From contig CAMRHE010000077.1 in the NCBI GenBank assembly GCA_947044405.1, positions 3,286,001-3,350,000 of the forward strand: a DNA stretch of 64,000 nucleotides. The letters are read 5' to 3'. The notes beneath the pieces were generated by a model that was given only the letters and a program-made list of their open reading frames with translations, ran no database searches and was not told the DNA's origin. This DNA comes from Leptodactylus fallax. Lineage: Eukaryota; Chordata; Amphibia; Anura; Leptodactylidae. The position numbers and the translations under genes were made by a program. Positions 1-12,300 of this stretch are shown piece by piece (the stretch's first letter is position 1; each line of letters starts with the position of its first letter).

Positions 1-529
1 AGTGACAGGTTCATGAGCTTATTTATTGAAAGGTGACGGGCCATTCAACCTAACAACACTTCTTACCTTTTGTGCCCCCCTATTTCTCCATAGATTGTAG
101 TTCTTGTGAGCAGGGCCCTCACTGCTGTTGTTAAATATGTTAAAAATGTGTTGAACAGCCTCTTTAATGCAAATTCAGGGCACCACTTACCATGTATAAT
201 ACTGTTTTTTTTCTTATGCAGCAGGTCCTAAGTGTCTCTGCTACTTTAGGCCTTCGCTCCTATAACTATGATCATGGAGGCTCACATATATTAGGCAAAA
301 AAAAGCTAAGTTTTATACATTTTCGCCAATTTGTTTGCTGGATAATCTTTTTTTGTAAAAAAGAAGATGTCTTTAGAGACAAAAATAAACGGAATAGTTT
401 TTAGCTGATATTTGGGTGACGTGCCAAACCATAGAGGGCCACTCAGCACTTCTATCTGATGTTAATGACATGGCTCATGTATATACAGTACTGCTATAGA
501 GAATCTTGTCTTCCATTCCTTTATCAGTC
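1..529. other. Intron sequence, nothing recognised
   Basis: AT-rich, with no clear terminal repeat, exon or RNA gene. Confidence 0.5.
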
Positions 530-740
530 TGAGGTCCCACGTTGCTGAAACGCAGCTTATTTTGTTGTTGCTTATGCTAAGGTTTGAGCCAAAGCCAAGA
601 ATGGCTACAAAAGGCAGGGGAATATATAGGAAGCTCTTATGTTTCTTCCTGCTGCTCAATCCACTCCTGGCTTTGGCTCAAAAAACTGTAACATAATCTG
701 CAAAAAAAAAAAGCTGCTTTTCCGCAACATGTGGCCTCAG
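530..740. mobile_element. Foldback MITE with GAGGCC..CAC ends
   Basis: Left ctgaggtcccacgttgc, right gcaacatgtggcctcag. The arms also pair tttgagccaaagcca with tggctttggctca. Relatives are at 18692 and 47294. Confidence 0.75.
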
Positions 741-1396
741 CCCCTAATCCATAGTGATCCAGAGAAGAAAGTCAATCTAAGTTAGGAACTGCCTAGCAGG
801 GGTAAGTGTCAGTGTAACTGGTGGTTAGAGGCAGTAAGTGGAGGGAGGGAGGTTAGCTCCTAATTTAGATTACTGTAATTTTACCTCAATTATGATTCAT
901 TTAGGTATGAATGCAACATGCTTCACCTTATGTCTCCATGTAAGCAGAGTAGACATAAAAAAAAAAAAACTCCTTAATTTACATTTTCTAACAAGTCTCA
1001 CCATTTGTGGGAATAGTTTTTTGTTTATAAAGGAGTTTCCGCCTTTATTTGGTTCTATTTAGGATATTTATGGCTAGTGCATTGTTTTCTTTCTCGATTT
1101 CCTTTTATTTCTCTAGTTTGGCTTGTATTCTCATTCTATATTTCCGACCTAATACAACAGTAAGTAAAGATGGTCACAGTAGGTTACCATGGCAGTGATA
1201 AAAATAGTTGCCTAATTTATCCAGTATCATGAAGCATTGCCTGCTAGAGAACTACGATTACATTGTGCAGAATGCATATATGAATTTATTATAATAAATG
1301 CCAAAAGTGACCTTGAAAGCAAATAAAAAAAAAAAAAAAAAATCTTATTACCCAATGTGCTGAAAACATTGCCACAGACTGAAACCTGTTAGACAT
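741..1396. other. Intron sequence with poly-A tracts only
   Basis: A-tracts near 957-969 and 1326-1342; nothing else recognised. Confidence 0.5.
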
Positions 1397-1962
1397 TTAA
1401 AGGGTTGTCTAGTTTGTTCTTATGGATGACCTCTCCTCGCATAGGTCAGCAATAAAAAGATCAGTGGGGCTCGAACCCCAGAGATCCCCGCTGATCAACC
1501 TGTGAGATATTTAAAGAGGTTGCCCAGTTCATTTTTTTTTCTGATGATCTATCCTTAAAATAGGTATCAATAAAGGATCAGTGAGGGGTCTGACACCTAA
1601 TCTCAGAGGCTGTGGTGCTCATAAGAGTGATGTAACCCCTTCACTATTTCCATTGCATACCATGTGCATTCACTTCTATTGGATGAGGCTGTCATTTCAT
1701 CCCACAGCTGCACTGTGACCCCTTCACGGTTTACATTGCGTGCTTTTTGTTTCATATTGGTTGTATGATGTAATTATTAGGCTGAAAGTGGAATGGGATG
1801 AGGCTGAAATTATGTTGAAGGGGTCATGGCTCTAGTATGACTGCTGTGGGCCCTTCAAAGTTGATCAGAAGGGGTCCTGGGTGCCAGACCTCTATTGATC
1901 TTTGTTGATGACCGATCCTGAGGATCGGTCATCAGTAAAAGAGAAAAAGTCAAGCCCTTTAA
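1397..1962. mobile_element. T2-type MITE and an adjoining second left end
   Basis: TTAA + AGAGGTTGCCCAG at 1511 pairs with AAGCCCT + TTAA at 1951-1962, giving a unit of about 444 bp. It carries the interior motif gaccgatcctgaggatcggtc. A second left end, TTAA + AGGGTTGTCTAG, lies just before it at 1397, with a fragment to about 1500. Confidence 0.72.
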
Positions 1963-4900
1963 TAACAAACAGTAGATCAGTGGGGGCCCCAGCAGTCACA
2001 TTAAAATTGGAAAAACCCTCCTGGAAAGTCACTTATTTATTTCAGACTTTTAATTTTATGTCACAAGTAAATATTGGCACTTCACTGTGGTCCAGAGTAT
2101 TCCCCAGGAATACTTTATCCAAGTTCTATTTTACTTTATCTTAGTTCCTGTCAGTCGGAGCTGACCAGAGAAGTTGCAGACAGAGGCAACTAATTGTTAT
2201 CAACTACCGTGGACGACCTGTGCTCATCCAAAACAGTATTGGTCTTTTCTACCTGGATGAACACAGGTCGTCCTAATCAGGAAGGGAGTTTCAGATGACT
2301 CTGTGGTTTTGACCCGTGTCCCAGATACCTGGATGACATTAAGTGGCTGTTACATGGAACCATTTTATATTTTCTGATAATATTATTAACGTTAACATTA
2401 TTACAGAGTTGTCCCTGGTGGTGTATGTGTTTTTGTGAGGTACACCTGATTTATTGCGTTATTGCATTTATTGGCTAGTAAGTAAGTGATGTGATTCTGG
2501 ATCAGCTATTGCTGTGCTTTTTAGTGTCTAAAAGCAGAGCGGTAGACTGAGTGGCTAGCGTTGCCAGGTTGCAGGCTCCGTAAGATAATTACGATGGAGG
2601 TGACAGTTTCCTGTAAGGAGCTGTCAGACAGATGTGACATTCAGTCTTTTAATTTTGCTAATGGCTCATTGTAGAGGAACTCAAATTTCTACAGCTCTGC
2701 AGGTTAAGTGAGATGTATGCAATCTCCAAACCCGGATCACGGTCTTAACCCTGGTGGAACCAGCATGTTTTATGGCAGTCATGGTAAGCAATAAAATGGA
2801 CTACATGAATTACCTGGTTAATATACTGTATCATAGAGCAGCGCACAACAGGAGGAGCAACAGAAAGGAAGGGGAGTTTGTATCATTAAAAGTGACATGA
2901 GGACATCAGTTGTGTGCAGTAGAGGATTTTTCCCCAGTCCTACAGTATGTATAACATAGGGCTTAGATTTAACCAGATATGTATGCACAGGGCTTTTCCT
3001 GTTATAGGTTGTAAGAGTTGCAAAATGCTCTCTCTGGAGTGTTGAATGATATTGTAAGGGTCTCCAGTCTCCTTCTAGGTTACAGGTCCAGAAGTCGAAA
3101 ACCTCACCTATCAGATCTTTATGGCATGTACTGTTGATATGCCATGAACCTTTTTTTATAAATGTAAGTTTGATTTTGACCCTTGGGAATAGTATAATCT
3201 GACTATGACCCTCAGATCAAAAGGTTGTGCCTTACTGCAACACGTAGCAAAGGCTAAATTAATATCAAAGTGTAAAGGACCAGATATTAGTGTCATGTTT
3301 AATGGTATTCAGAATAATAAGAGAAAGGAGGCAGTTAATTTGAGGATAGGGAATGTACATGACTGCCCTTGTAGGGTCAGAAGGGAATCTCATTATTTAT
3401 GGAGCTGCAAATAATGACAATGATAAACTGACTCATTGGATGCCATGATGTTATATTTAGTGTTATTCCCACATGGGCAATAAAGGGATCATTAAAAATG
3501 TTACATTATCAAGCTACAATGACTCTTCTACTTATCTTACAACTCTTTGGTTGCTTTACATTGACAGTCTATTCATTTCTGAAGATTTTATTTGCGTCCA
3601 CAGCTTAGACAGTAGACTGCTCTGGTTTAGTTTGGTCTGCTTTAGATGAGTTTTCATTGCTATTACCATAAATGTGTTTTGTCTCCAATTTTTGGCCTGA
3701 ATTCCTGTTTTAGATTTCATTTTCATGCAAAAAATGTATATGCAAGGAAAGTTTTGAAAACTGAATTCTGAGAAATATACAGTATGTAAGATAAATATTG
3801 GAGAAACCCGCAGACCTTCTAAAGTTCACAGGGGCCTTTACATTCTGGAGATGTCTGGCAGTGGCTCTCCCCACTGACAACATGTGCGCACTTGGCCAAG
3901 CTTGCATATGCCAAACAAACTTTTATCCAACAGATATCTGATGTCTATGGTCAGCCATATAATTATATCTGAGAACATTTCCAGCAGTTTGGTTCATGGA
4001 TTTGTAAGGACGTGAGCAGACCTAGGTGGAGAATTGAAAATGGCTCGACGTTGTGTCCTCGCCCAAGACAGCTTACTATCTTCTCAGGGATGTACCGTGT
4101 TTGTTTGAAGCTGCTATGGATGCTGCATTGATGTCCCATAGTCCTTAATAGAAAACCGCTGCAGTCCCCATGACCACTGCTATCTAAAGTATGGTGTGTG
4201 ACCACCACAGCGTCCAGCCTGTAAACAATGCTGAGAGCTGCAAACTCTGGGAAACAGCCAATCTGTGGGAGTCCTATAATAGGATCCTGCTGATCTAAAA
4301 TTGATGGCCTGTCTTAGGGATAGACCACCAATTTCTACAAGTTGGATGACCCCTTTATAGCCCTTCATATAAGGCTTTTTGCCGAATACAGCTCACCGGG
4401 TTTTGTGCAGACATCGCTAAATAACTTCAATTGCAAAGCAGCTTCTCTCTGACAATATACCCCGCCATCATGCTACCAGATATCTTCATGCCTTAACCCA
4501 TTTCCCCCCTCTACCAGATGTGGCAGTACATTTTTTCCCCTTTTCTTCTGTACTTTTTCTCTGCAAAACCCTCTTCCTTTAGTGACTGTACTTTTTGCCG
4601 CTTCTATCTTTTCTACCTGTGTAGCAGTATATTTCTTATGGACATCATAAGCAGTAATGTAGCATATGCAACAATGGTGGACGAAGTGTCTGGACCAAGC
4701 CTTAGACTGCTTGTGTAGACTTAGTCTGATTATTTTGAGCCTGCGCCTCGCTTGTCTATTACGCAGTGCTATTGAGGTCACTGCGGATGAATAGTAACAT
4801 ATAATCTACCACATCTGATTAATTTGGCGATGGCAGATAAAGAAATGTGTAGTATGAGCTTAGTCGTTCCCTTTGACCCAATTTTGGCTTAAACTGAGGA

Positions 4901-6518
4901 CCTGAGTGATCTGAGACTGGTTTCTGAGCTTTTGCTGCTTGATCATTTCTGTACATAGCAGGCAACATATTACTAGTAACCAGGGTTTCTTTATAAGGGT
5001 TATGCTAAGTTCTGAACTTATGACCTATCCACAGAAACCTATTCTCAGTGGTGGCCCAAGTGCTGGAACCCCACAGATCACGAGAGTAGGGGTCCCCCTG
5101 CAGGAACTAATTGGCACCTGCACCCTGCCACTCCATTCATCTCTATGTCCTTTTTTGCAATCCCATTCACCTTGCTGTGACTGTAAGATGTAAAGTTTTT
5201 TTTTTTTTTTTTTCATTGCGTTTCCTCAATGGTCTAAAACACTGCATTTCTGCAACATGTATGAAAATACAAACTAAAACCCACACCACTTGGTGGTGAT
5301 TTCTCGTGCTGATTTCCACGTATGTTGTGCATGTATATCCTGATCGTGGGCATGTATCCTGAAGCTTCACAGACTGTAGGTGCTACCTGCACATGGGAAC
5401 TGACATATTAAAGATCAGGTACAATACAGTTTAACTCTGGTTCAGCTCAGTTTGGTGGCATCTTCCTAAGGCCTGCCTGATGTCACTGGTTCTACCTCTC
5501 TGCCTGGGATTGAATATCCAGATTTGGTGCCCAGGCATAAGTATATAGAACGGTAATACTTGCCCTCCGCATTGAGCCAGTGATGGAGTGTGAAAAGATG
5601 TCAGACATCGGTTACATAAGGCACAAGGATGTACTTGGCACAGTCTCCAACAACATGCTCATGCTCTGCTCTGCACACACTCAGGAGGGGGTCCCTTCCA
5701 CACCTTAATGCTAATGAAAAATAAAGTGGCCACACATTTATATTTTATTATAATCAGAATGGCAGATAAACTTCTTATTATAGGTCTCTGTTGTGCCCCC
5801 TTCAAAATTTGCGAAATCGAAGAACTAAAAATTAGCGTTTTTCTGATAATTTGTAACGTCATCGAAATTCTTGCTGGATGAGGTTCTGGTGAATGTTTTC
5901 ACGGGCCTGTGGTGAGAATTACAACTTCTTGTAACTTGTAGCAGCTTTACTATAATGAATTCCTAATTTGTCAGATGACTCAGATTCATCGTCTGCTGTA
6001 AAGATGCACCGGTGTGAAATTCTTCGCTGAAGTATTAGTTTGGACAGTGGAGTGTAAAATGTCTTATGACGTACCAAGAAATGCTGGTTATACTGTACAG
6101 GCCTTAGGAACTGTACTGATTTCTAATACCGATATCTACTGACAAAATATCCAGTATACAATGATGTAATGAATAATAGAAATACAGCAAATGCAGTATA
6201 TGGCTTTGTGATCCAAATGACATGCCAAGGCATCAATTCCTGCTGAGATAGGAAATAACGTCTCCCATCCCGACCTCTAGGACAGGACTTACGGGACCAG
6301 TGTTGCTCTATGCTGTGACTCCCAAAGAGGAGAGAATGAGACCTATGGAAACAGTGTAGCACATTTAGCTAGGCTGTTTCCCTAAGGGCCTCATGCACAC
6401 GGCCGCAATTTTTTTTACGCAATTGCAGATAAAAGTAATGGAGTGCTTCTTTAAGGGGCAGTGGTGACCAGGTTGTTGGCCAAATGCATGCCACTCTTTG
6501 ATACAACAGGACCCGTGG
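1963..6518. other. Intron sequence, mostly unrecognised
   Basis: Holds a 63-nt hairpin at 2211-2273, a poly-T near 5197-5212 and a worn MITE interior near 5020-5130. The rest shows no exon-like or repeat signal I can defend. Confidence 0.5.
2211..2273. repeat. Hairpin-forming inverted repeat
   Basis: ggacgacctgtgctcatcca pairs with tggatgaacacaggtcgtcc across a loop of about 23 nt, with one mismatch. Confidence 0.85.
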
Positions 6519-6600
6519 TTAAAGGGAACCTGTCTGTAGATTCATGTTCATGCCCTTACCATGAGCAGCAGAAAATACTGACAGTTTCCTACATTTCATA
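6519..6600 (+). mobile_element. T2-type left end fragment
   Basis: TTAA + AGGGAACCTGTCTGTAG fits the TTAAAGGRR terminus; no matching right end was found nearby. Confidence 0.55.
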
Positions 6601-6615
6601 GGACTGTGTGTTACT

Positions 6616-6650
6616 TTAGGGACAAGAATCTCTCAGATTCTTGTCCCTAA
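6616..6650. repeat. Perfect 16-bp inverted repeat
   Basis: ttagggacaagaatct, a 3-nt spacer, then agattcttgtccctaa. The right arm is the first part of the repeat copy that starts at 6635. Confidence 0.9.
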
Positions 6651-6866
6651 CCCACTCATTGCCTCCCACTAAGCCAGCCAATTCACTTTGCTCTGTACTG
6701 ATGAAGGACAACAATCCGGAAACAGCGCTGTATGCAGATAAGTGAAATTGGCTTGGCTAAAATCCCTTTTGCTGTCTCAAGGCTCGGTGAGTCAAAAGCA
6801 AATTGAGGATCTGTTACATCCAACAGAGGGCGCATGAGCTCCCCAGCTCCTTTCCCATAATGCCTT
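6635..6866 (+). repeat. Dispersed 231-bp repeat, copy 1
   Basis: Nearly identical to 9514-9746 in the same orientation; I see only a couple of base differences (for example ccaacagagg versus ccaatagagg). It contains gatgaaggacaacaatccgg and ggctcggtgagtcaaaagca. Family not identified. Confidence 0.92.
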
Positions 6867-9046
6867 GTGATGTGTGTTACTTTGACACCCTGCAGCGTTT
6901 CTGAGAAAGCTTATTGTAATTTGAAAGAGCGCCAGGTATGGGCGTAAGGGTCGCTGCGTCGCTCTCTGCCTGGCAGGTCCCTCCCTATTTGCATTTAGGG
7001 GGAGCCTTGTCACTCAAGCTGAGCTCTCTATGGTTAGGACATCATGTACTGACAGGAGAAGATTAGTTTTACATTTCAACTTACCCCATGGTTTCTAGTG
7101 CTTGCAATTTTCATTTTTTTTTCTTAGTTTTTTGGAAGAGTTGTTACTATATTGTCTATTTTGATCCTCTTCACTACTTAACTTGCCTATCATGAAAATG
7201 GGGGACTGCAGATTTCCCCGAGTTCTTCATGTAAATGGAGAGCTGGTGAACATACTCGGGCACCGCTCAGCTCACTTTTATGCAACTGCCAGAGATAGCA
7301 GAAGTGAATGGAGCGGTGTCCACACGTGCGCCATCACTTTATTCACATGGAGCAATCACAGTAACTTTTGTTCTCTCGTTCTAGTGATTGCTGGGGGTCC
7401 CAGGGTTCAGACCCCCAGCAGTCAGACATTCCTTCCCAATCCTATGGATAAGGGATAGATGTCATTAATGAAAACCCCTTTATTTCTCTAGAGTGGTCCA
7501 GTCCCAGTACGTCTTTGCATTAACCATGTCCATGAGGAATAGATAGATAGATTTTATCAAATTCATTTTCTATGGACACGATAACTTGTAACCAAATGTT
7601 GTCTGGCAGATCTTCACTTGTCATTGTTGAGGGTGTCTTGCATGGTGTGTGTTGTTAGCCTGCTAAGTGAAGTAAGTTGGATTTGTTATTCCCGGAGATG
7701 CCCTTTAATTTTTTATTTTGAAAATGTCTTAAGATCTTGATATTCCTGATCCAGAACTGTTATGGAGAGCAGCGTAGAGTCATACGTTTTCATTATGGTT
7801 GCTTTTATTGCCGCTATTGTCTTACATTTGTATATTACTTCCATCTTCTTTTGTGCCGTAATATAATTTTATGTGCCACCTGGCAGCCAGGCACAGCAAT
7901 ACACACATAATAAGCTCGCACATCAGGTTCTTGGAAGAGGCCTGTCAGCGGGTCCTTGGCATTATGCCCTGTATGCAAAAGAAATTACCACCTAGTTCTT
8001 CCAGAAGAGAGCAATGGGTTAGGTATATTGCTTTCCAGGAAGAGGTTTGGTGCATTTCAGCTGCCAGCAATTGACTGAAAGTGTAATGCGTACCCCAACG
8101 AAAGGACTTTCTGGTCAAGTGCCTGGGTCAAGCTTCCATATAAGTGATTCTCAATCTTCCTCCCTCCTTCCTGAATTTTTTTTTTTTTATGTTTCGTGTG
8201 TGAGCAGAAACTTTAGCTTAAGAGTTCTAGTCCCAGATTTGTTGACTGTTTGGCTTGGCATTATGTCGGGCTGTGTTCACACAACGGTTAAATACAGGGC
8301 ATTTCCTTTGCAATCGTATAATTAGATCTATCTACCAATTGCCATTTATATTTTTGTAGTTCATAAATACAGGTATCCAAGAGTAAATCTGCCTTGTGCC
8401 TATGGGTACATTACAGTGTACGCTTGTATGTATCTTTTGGTAAGTAGAAATAAACCGTACACTGTACTGTAGGCCAAAAACTTGGTTAAACAGAGCCATA
8501 CTTGGATAGTTCTCACTGCTGTCTTCTTTGGATCCTTTGACTAGGTTCTAAGGAACTGCAGGGTTTTGTGGAGCCCCGAGTAGGAAAAATTGTTGGGTTT
8601 GCTCATAGCTAGTCTTCCTTTATCTCTGCCATTCCAGAGGATGCTTATCATGGTATATTGCTCACTCCTGGGAGTATCATCATTTTTTGTTTTTTATTTT
8701 ATTTTGGCCGTGTTCACCACTGCATTCGAGGCTACACGAGGAGTCTCTGGTGCTGATTCTGCCACAGTAGACAGAAATAAAAGTGGATTGTGCTGCCCTC
8801 TTTTTGTCGAAATGAGAGACCATGACAAAACCCCAGTGGACCTGAGTATAAGTCAGTGTGGTCAGATGTGAACAGACTAATGCTCCATGTACAATCCCAA
8901 CAGACAGACCTAAAAGAAATGACTTATTGGGACTTATTTATAAAAAGTAGTGCAAAAATGGAGGACTCGATAACCATCAGGTGAATGCTTTCACAACTGG
9001 TTGCTATGACCATTACCTCTACTTTTTAGTTGTACTAAACACAGCC
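6867..9046. other. Intron sequence, little recognised
   Basis: A worn T2-type right end (aaaacccctttatt) near 7471-7485 and a short GATA run near 7541. No exon or full element seen. Confidence 0.5.
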
Positions 9047-9083
<37 letters not shown>

Positions 9084-9345
9084 TAGTAGTAGGAAATTAT
9101 GTTAGTAATCTAAGACTCAGTCACACTTGGCCTCAAATTGTAGATTAGATAGATAGATGAGATAGATAGATATGAGATTGATAGATGGAGATATATAGAT
9201 TAGATAAAAAGATATTATATGAGATAGATATGAGAGAGATGTTTTTGCATGCAGTTTTTGAAGCCAAAGCCTGGTAAGGATCATAAAATGAGAGAAAGTA
9301 TAAAGGATGGATAGAAGATGGATAGATAGATAGATAGATAGATAG
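9047..9345. repeat. Interrupted GATA microsatellite
   Basis: A pure (GATA)n run at 9047-9082, followed by broken GATA/TAGA blocks to about 9345. Confidence 0.9.
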
Positions 9346-9513
9346 AGATACAGGGTACTACTTTTATTTTATTTTATGGGTTCTGTATTTGTGCCACTAA
9401 TGGTCTGTCATTGCTTATCCCTGCCTCTCAATGCTGCTGCCTTCCTTGAACTATGGAGGGCAAAAGGCAATTCAATCTCTACACACCTTCACTGGTGCTC
9501 TCCTCAATGTGAG

Positions 9514-9746
9514 AGATTCTTGTCCCTAACCCACTCATTGCCTCCCACTAAGCCAGCCAATTCACTTTGCTCTGTACTGATGAAGGACAACAATCCGGAA
9601 ACAGCGCTGTATGCAGATAAGTGAAATTGGCTTGGCTAAAATCCCTTTTGCTGTCTCAAGGCTCGGTGAGTCAAAAGCAAATTGAGGATCTGTTACATCC
9701 AATAGAGGGCGCATGAGCTCCCCAGCTCCTTTCCCATAATTCCTTG
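9514..9746 (+). repeat. Dispersed 231-bp repeat, copy 2
   Basis: Second copy of the 6635 repeat, 2.9 kb away. The match begins at agattcttgtccctaaccc and ends at tcccataat, where copy 1 continues with different sequence. Confidence 0.92.
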
Positions 9747-10263
9747 AACTATGCCATTCATTTCGAGTAGGGAGTAAATGGAGCCCTTTTCACAGCTGCA
9801 ATGTCACCTTCTTCTAAGAGCCTCTTAACAGTTTTGTCAAAGGAGGTATCTGAGAAATCATTCTGCCAGAGCTGTGTTATATTAGCTGTCACCCAGAGGT
9901 GCCCTATGCTGAAAGCTCCACCTGGCTGAACAGCCAACCTTGACATGTATTTCTCTAAATTCAGCACCATAGAATAATGTGTCCTCTCTGTGTTTTTCCA
10001 AATGTTTTCTCACTGTCGCAAGATCTTTTGATCGGAGGATATCATCTGCATAAGCGGCATTAAAAAAAGAGCCACCACCCTAAAATGAAATTCATCTGGC
10101 AACTTAACTGCCATTGTCAGTAATACCTGCTTCTAGTGATACTCCCATGCTGTAGCCACTCAGCTTTTCTAGAGACCTGAATGAAATCTGCTGTAGTTTT
10201 CTGCTATAAAGAAGCCGGGATAGAAAGCTGTACATTTATCATTTAGTGGTCAGAAGAAGCTAC
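9747..10263. other. Unassigned stretch before the next MITE end
   Basis: On the minus strand, 10055-9758 shows a tract ending in AG and two overlapping open frames of about 70 codons. I cannot assign them to a family. No other signal. Confidence 0.35.
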
Positions 10264-10540
10264 GTAACGCTAGGTTCACAATAGTGTTTGAGTCTCTGTA
10301 TGAGACGCCGGCCTACATTCCGCTTAAAATTGGTAGAGATAGATAGACAGATAGAATCGGTGTTAGATAGATAGATAGATAGATAGATAGAGAGTCATAG
10401 CATAGATATGTAGCTTGATATGAGATAGATAGAAGACGGTTATGACAGCGATAGGTATATAGCAAGATATGAGATAAATAGGAGATAGATAGGTAGGAGA
10501 GAGATATGAGAGTTATAGGTATATAGCTGTCATCTGCATA
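10264..10540. repeat. MITE end (GGTTCACA type) running into a GATA microsatellite
   Basis: acgctaggttcacaatagtg near 10267 matches the ends of the foldback family at 15815 and others. The interior is replaced by interrupted GATA/TAGA repeats from about 10330. Confidence 0.75.
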
Positions 10541-10546
10541 AGCATA

Positions 10547-10889
10547 GACCATTTGCATATTTTAATAGGTGCAGTTCCATTGATGCTGGTGCAGTTGGAA
10601 TCCTTTCTCTAGCCCCCACCATTCCTGAGCAGTGCAGTTAGTTTTAGCATTCAATATGCTAATTAGACTCTCTACTGTCAGGTGGGCGGTCTCAGACTAT
10701 CTGGTCCAGTCTAGGACCGCCCATCTGCCAGTAGAGAGCCTAAATAGCATTTTGGGGTGATGAAGCGAACAGCATCAATTGCTCAGGAACAGTGGGGGTT
10801 AGAGAAAGGATTCCAATTGTGTCCGAATCAGAGGAGCAGCGCCTATTAAATGAAATGGAAAGTGGTGGAGGTGCTGAAAGGTCCTCTAC
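10547..10889. mobile_element. T2-type foldback MITE, subfamily with CTCTAGCCCCCACCATTCC
   Basis: The left arm has ttggaatcctttctctagcc and cccaccattcctgagc. The right arm is its complement (gctcaggaacagtgggggtt). A strong central hairpin lies at about 10671-10740 (tactgtcaggtgggcggtct). Ends are worn: aaaggtcctct in place of aaaggttctctttaa. Confidence 0.8.
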
Positions 10890-11670
10890 AAGGGTGAATA
10901 TATCTGTATATATAATAGCATCGCTAAGAATCTGATTATGGGAAGGTTTAATAAGCTATTATATTCCATGGAAAAACTTGCAATCTGCGAGGAAACCTTT
11001 CTGGAATCCTGTACAAAGGGCACTTCATAATTAAAAGTAATATTGTTAATACTCCTATTAATCCCTGCTGTGACCATGGGGAGGGGAAGTGTTAACTGCA
11101 GCCGCTCACACAGCACCTCTCCCTGTGCTAGCTTATCGCTCTCAGTATGAAAGGGATGTCCTTATTTCTTTGACAATGCTGGCAGACGTTTCCATATATA
11201 GATGAGGAAGGGTTAGCTAGCACTTTTTGTGCCCTGGAGAAACCAATTCTTTTTTGTAATTCCTCTTTTCACACAAGGCATAAAATATAAGTGGGTCTAT
11301 ATATTACCAGAAATATTCTAGACAGAGTTCAGTGCTGTATATACTGTACAGGCATTGCAGCAGGAATTTGTAATGTAGATAGTGGCAGAGATTTAGATGC
11401 TATACCTGATTCTGACTCCATTGTTTGCTAATGTCGTGTAGAGGACGAGTCCTGTACAAAGGAAAGAGTGTGCGACCAACATGGGCAAGGGATTTTCTTC
11501 TCTCCCGTAGCAGCTACAAGGGCGCCAATACGGTTCTCAGGTGCTGTATGGGTAAATCCAGCAGAAACCAGCATCATATATATCCCTCATGATATATTTT
11601 CTTATAGTGATTTACATGCTTGTACACTCGGCCTGCTATCCTTATTTCACATAAAATATATTTGCCACGT

Positions 11671-11935
11671 TTAAAGAGAACCTTTCACCACTTCCACCAA
11701 CTCCAATTCTTTGCATCTTTCAATAGGTGGCGCTCCGTTGATTCCTGCACAGTTGGATTTTTCTCACTAGCCCCCACCATTCCTGAGCAATCAGTCCTGT
11801 TAGTATCAGCCTCCCATATGCTAATTAGGCTTTCAACTATCAGGTGGGCGGACCTGAGCTGGAGCAGAGAGTCTAAGACCGCCTCCCTGACAGTAGAGCC
11901 TGATTAGCATATTGAATGCTAATTAGGCTCTGAAT
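11671..11935. mobile_element. T2-type foldback MITE, same subfamily, right side truncated
   Basis: Starts TTAA + AGAGAACCTTTCACCAC and carries the shared tagcccccaccattcctg block. The complementary right arm is missing beyond about 11935. Confidence 0.8.
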
Positions 11936-12101
11936 GTAGAGACTTCATATTTGTGTTTACTCCTTAGGCTATACTCACTATGTTGGAGGCTCTGTTGCAG
12001 ATTCCATTGAAAATGCAGGACAAATTAGTACAGCGTGCAGCACTATTTTACCTGCTAAAATGCTGGGTTCTCTGATTAAAAATTCATTACATCTCTTTAG
12101 G

Positions 12102-12300
12102 GTAAGTTCACACGGAGGAATTTGCTGCAGATTTGGGGTGGATTCCACCCCCGAATCATTGTCAGATTCTGCCTCCCATTATTTCCAATGGGAATCATAG
12201 ATCGCAGCAGGACGCTGAAAGGATAAGTGTCCTGCTTGATTTGCTGCAGATGCCATGGCTGATTCAGCCACGAATTATGTAACTCGAGACTCCCTGCTGA
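12102..12300. mobile_element. Partial MITE with GGGTAAGTTCACA end
   Basis: agggtaagttcacacggagg, then ggtggattccacccc and tctgcctcccattat, as in the copies at 43205 and 47221. No clear right end. Confidence 0.68.

Noticed and set aside
10030..10060. Possible reverse transcriptase YADD motif (AYADDIL, minus strand)
   Set aside because: Surrounding residues do not fit any reverse transcriptase block and upstream frames are closed.
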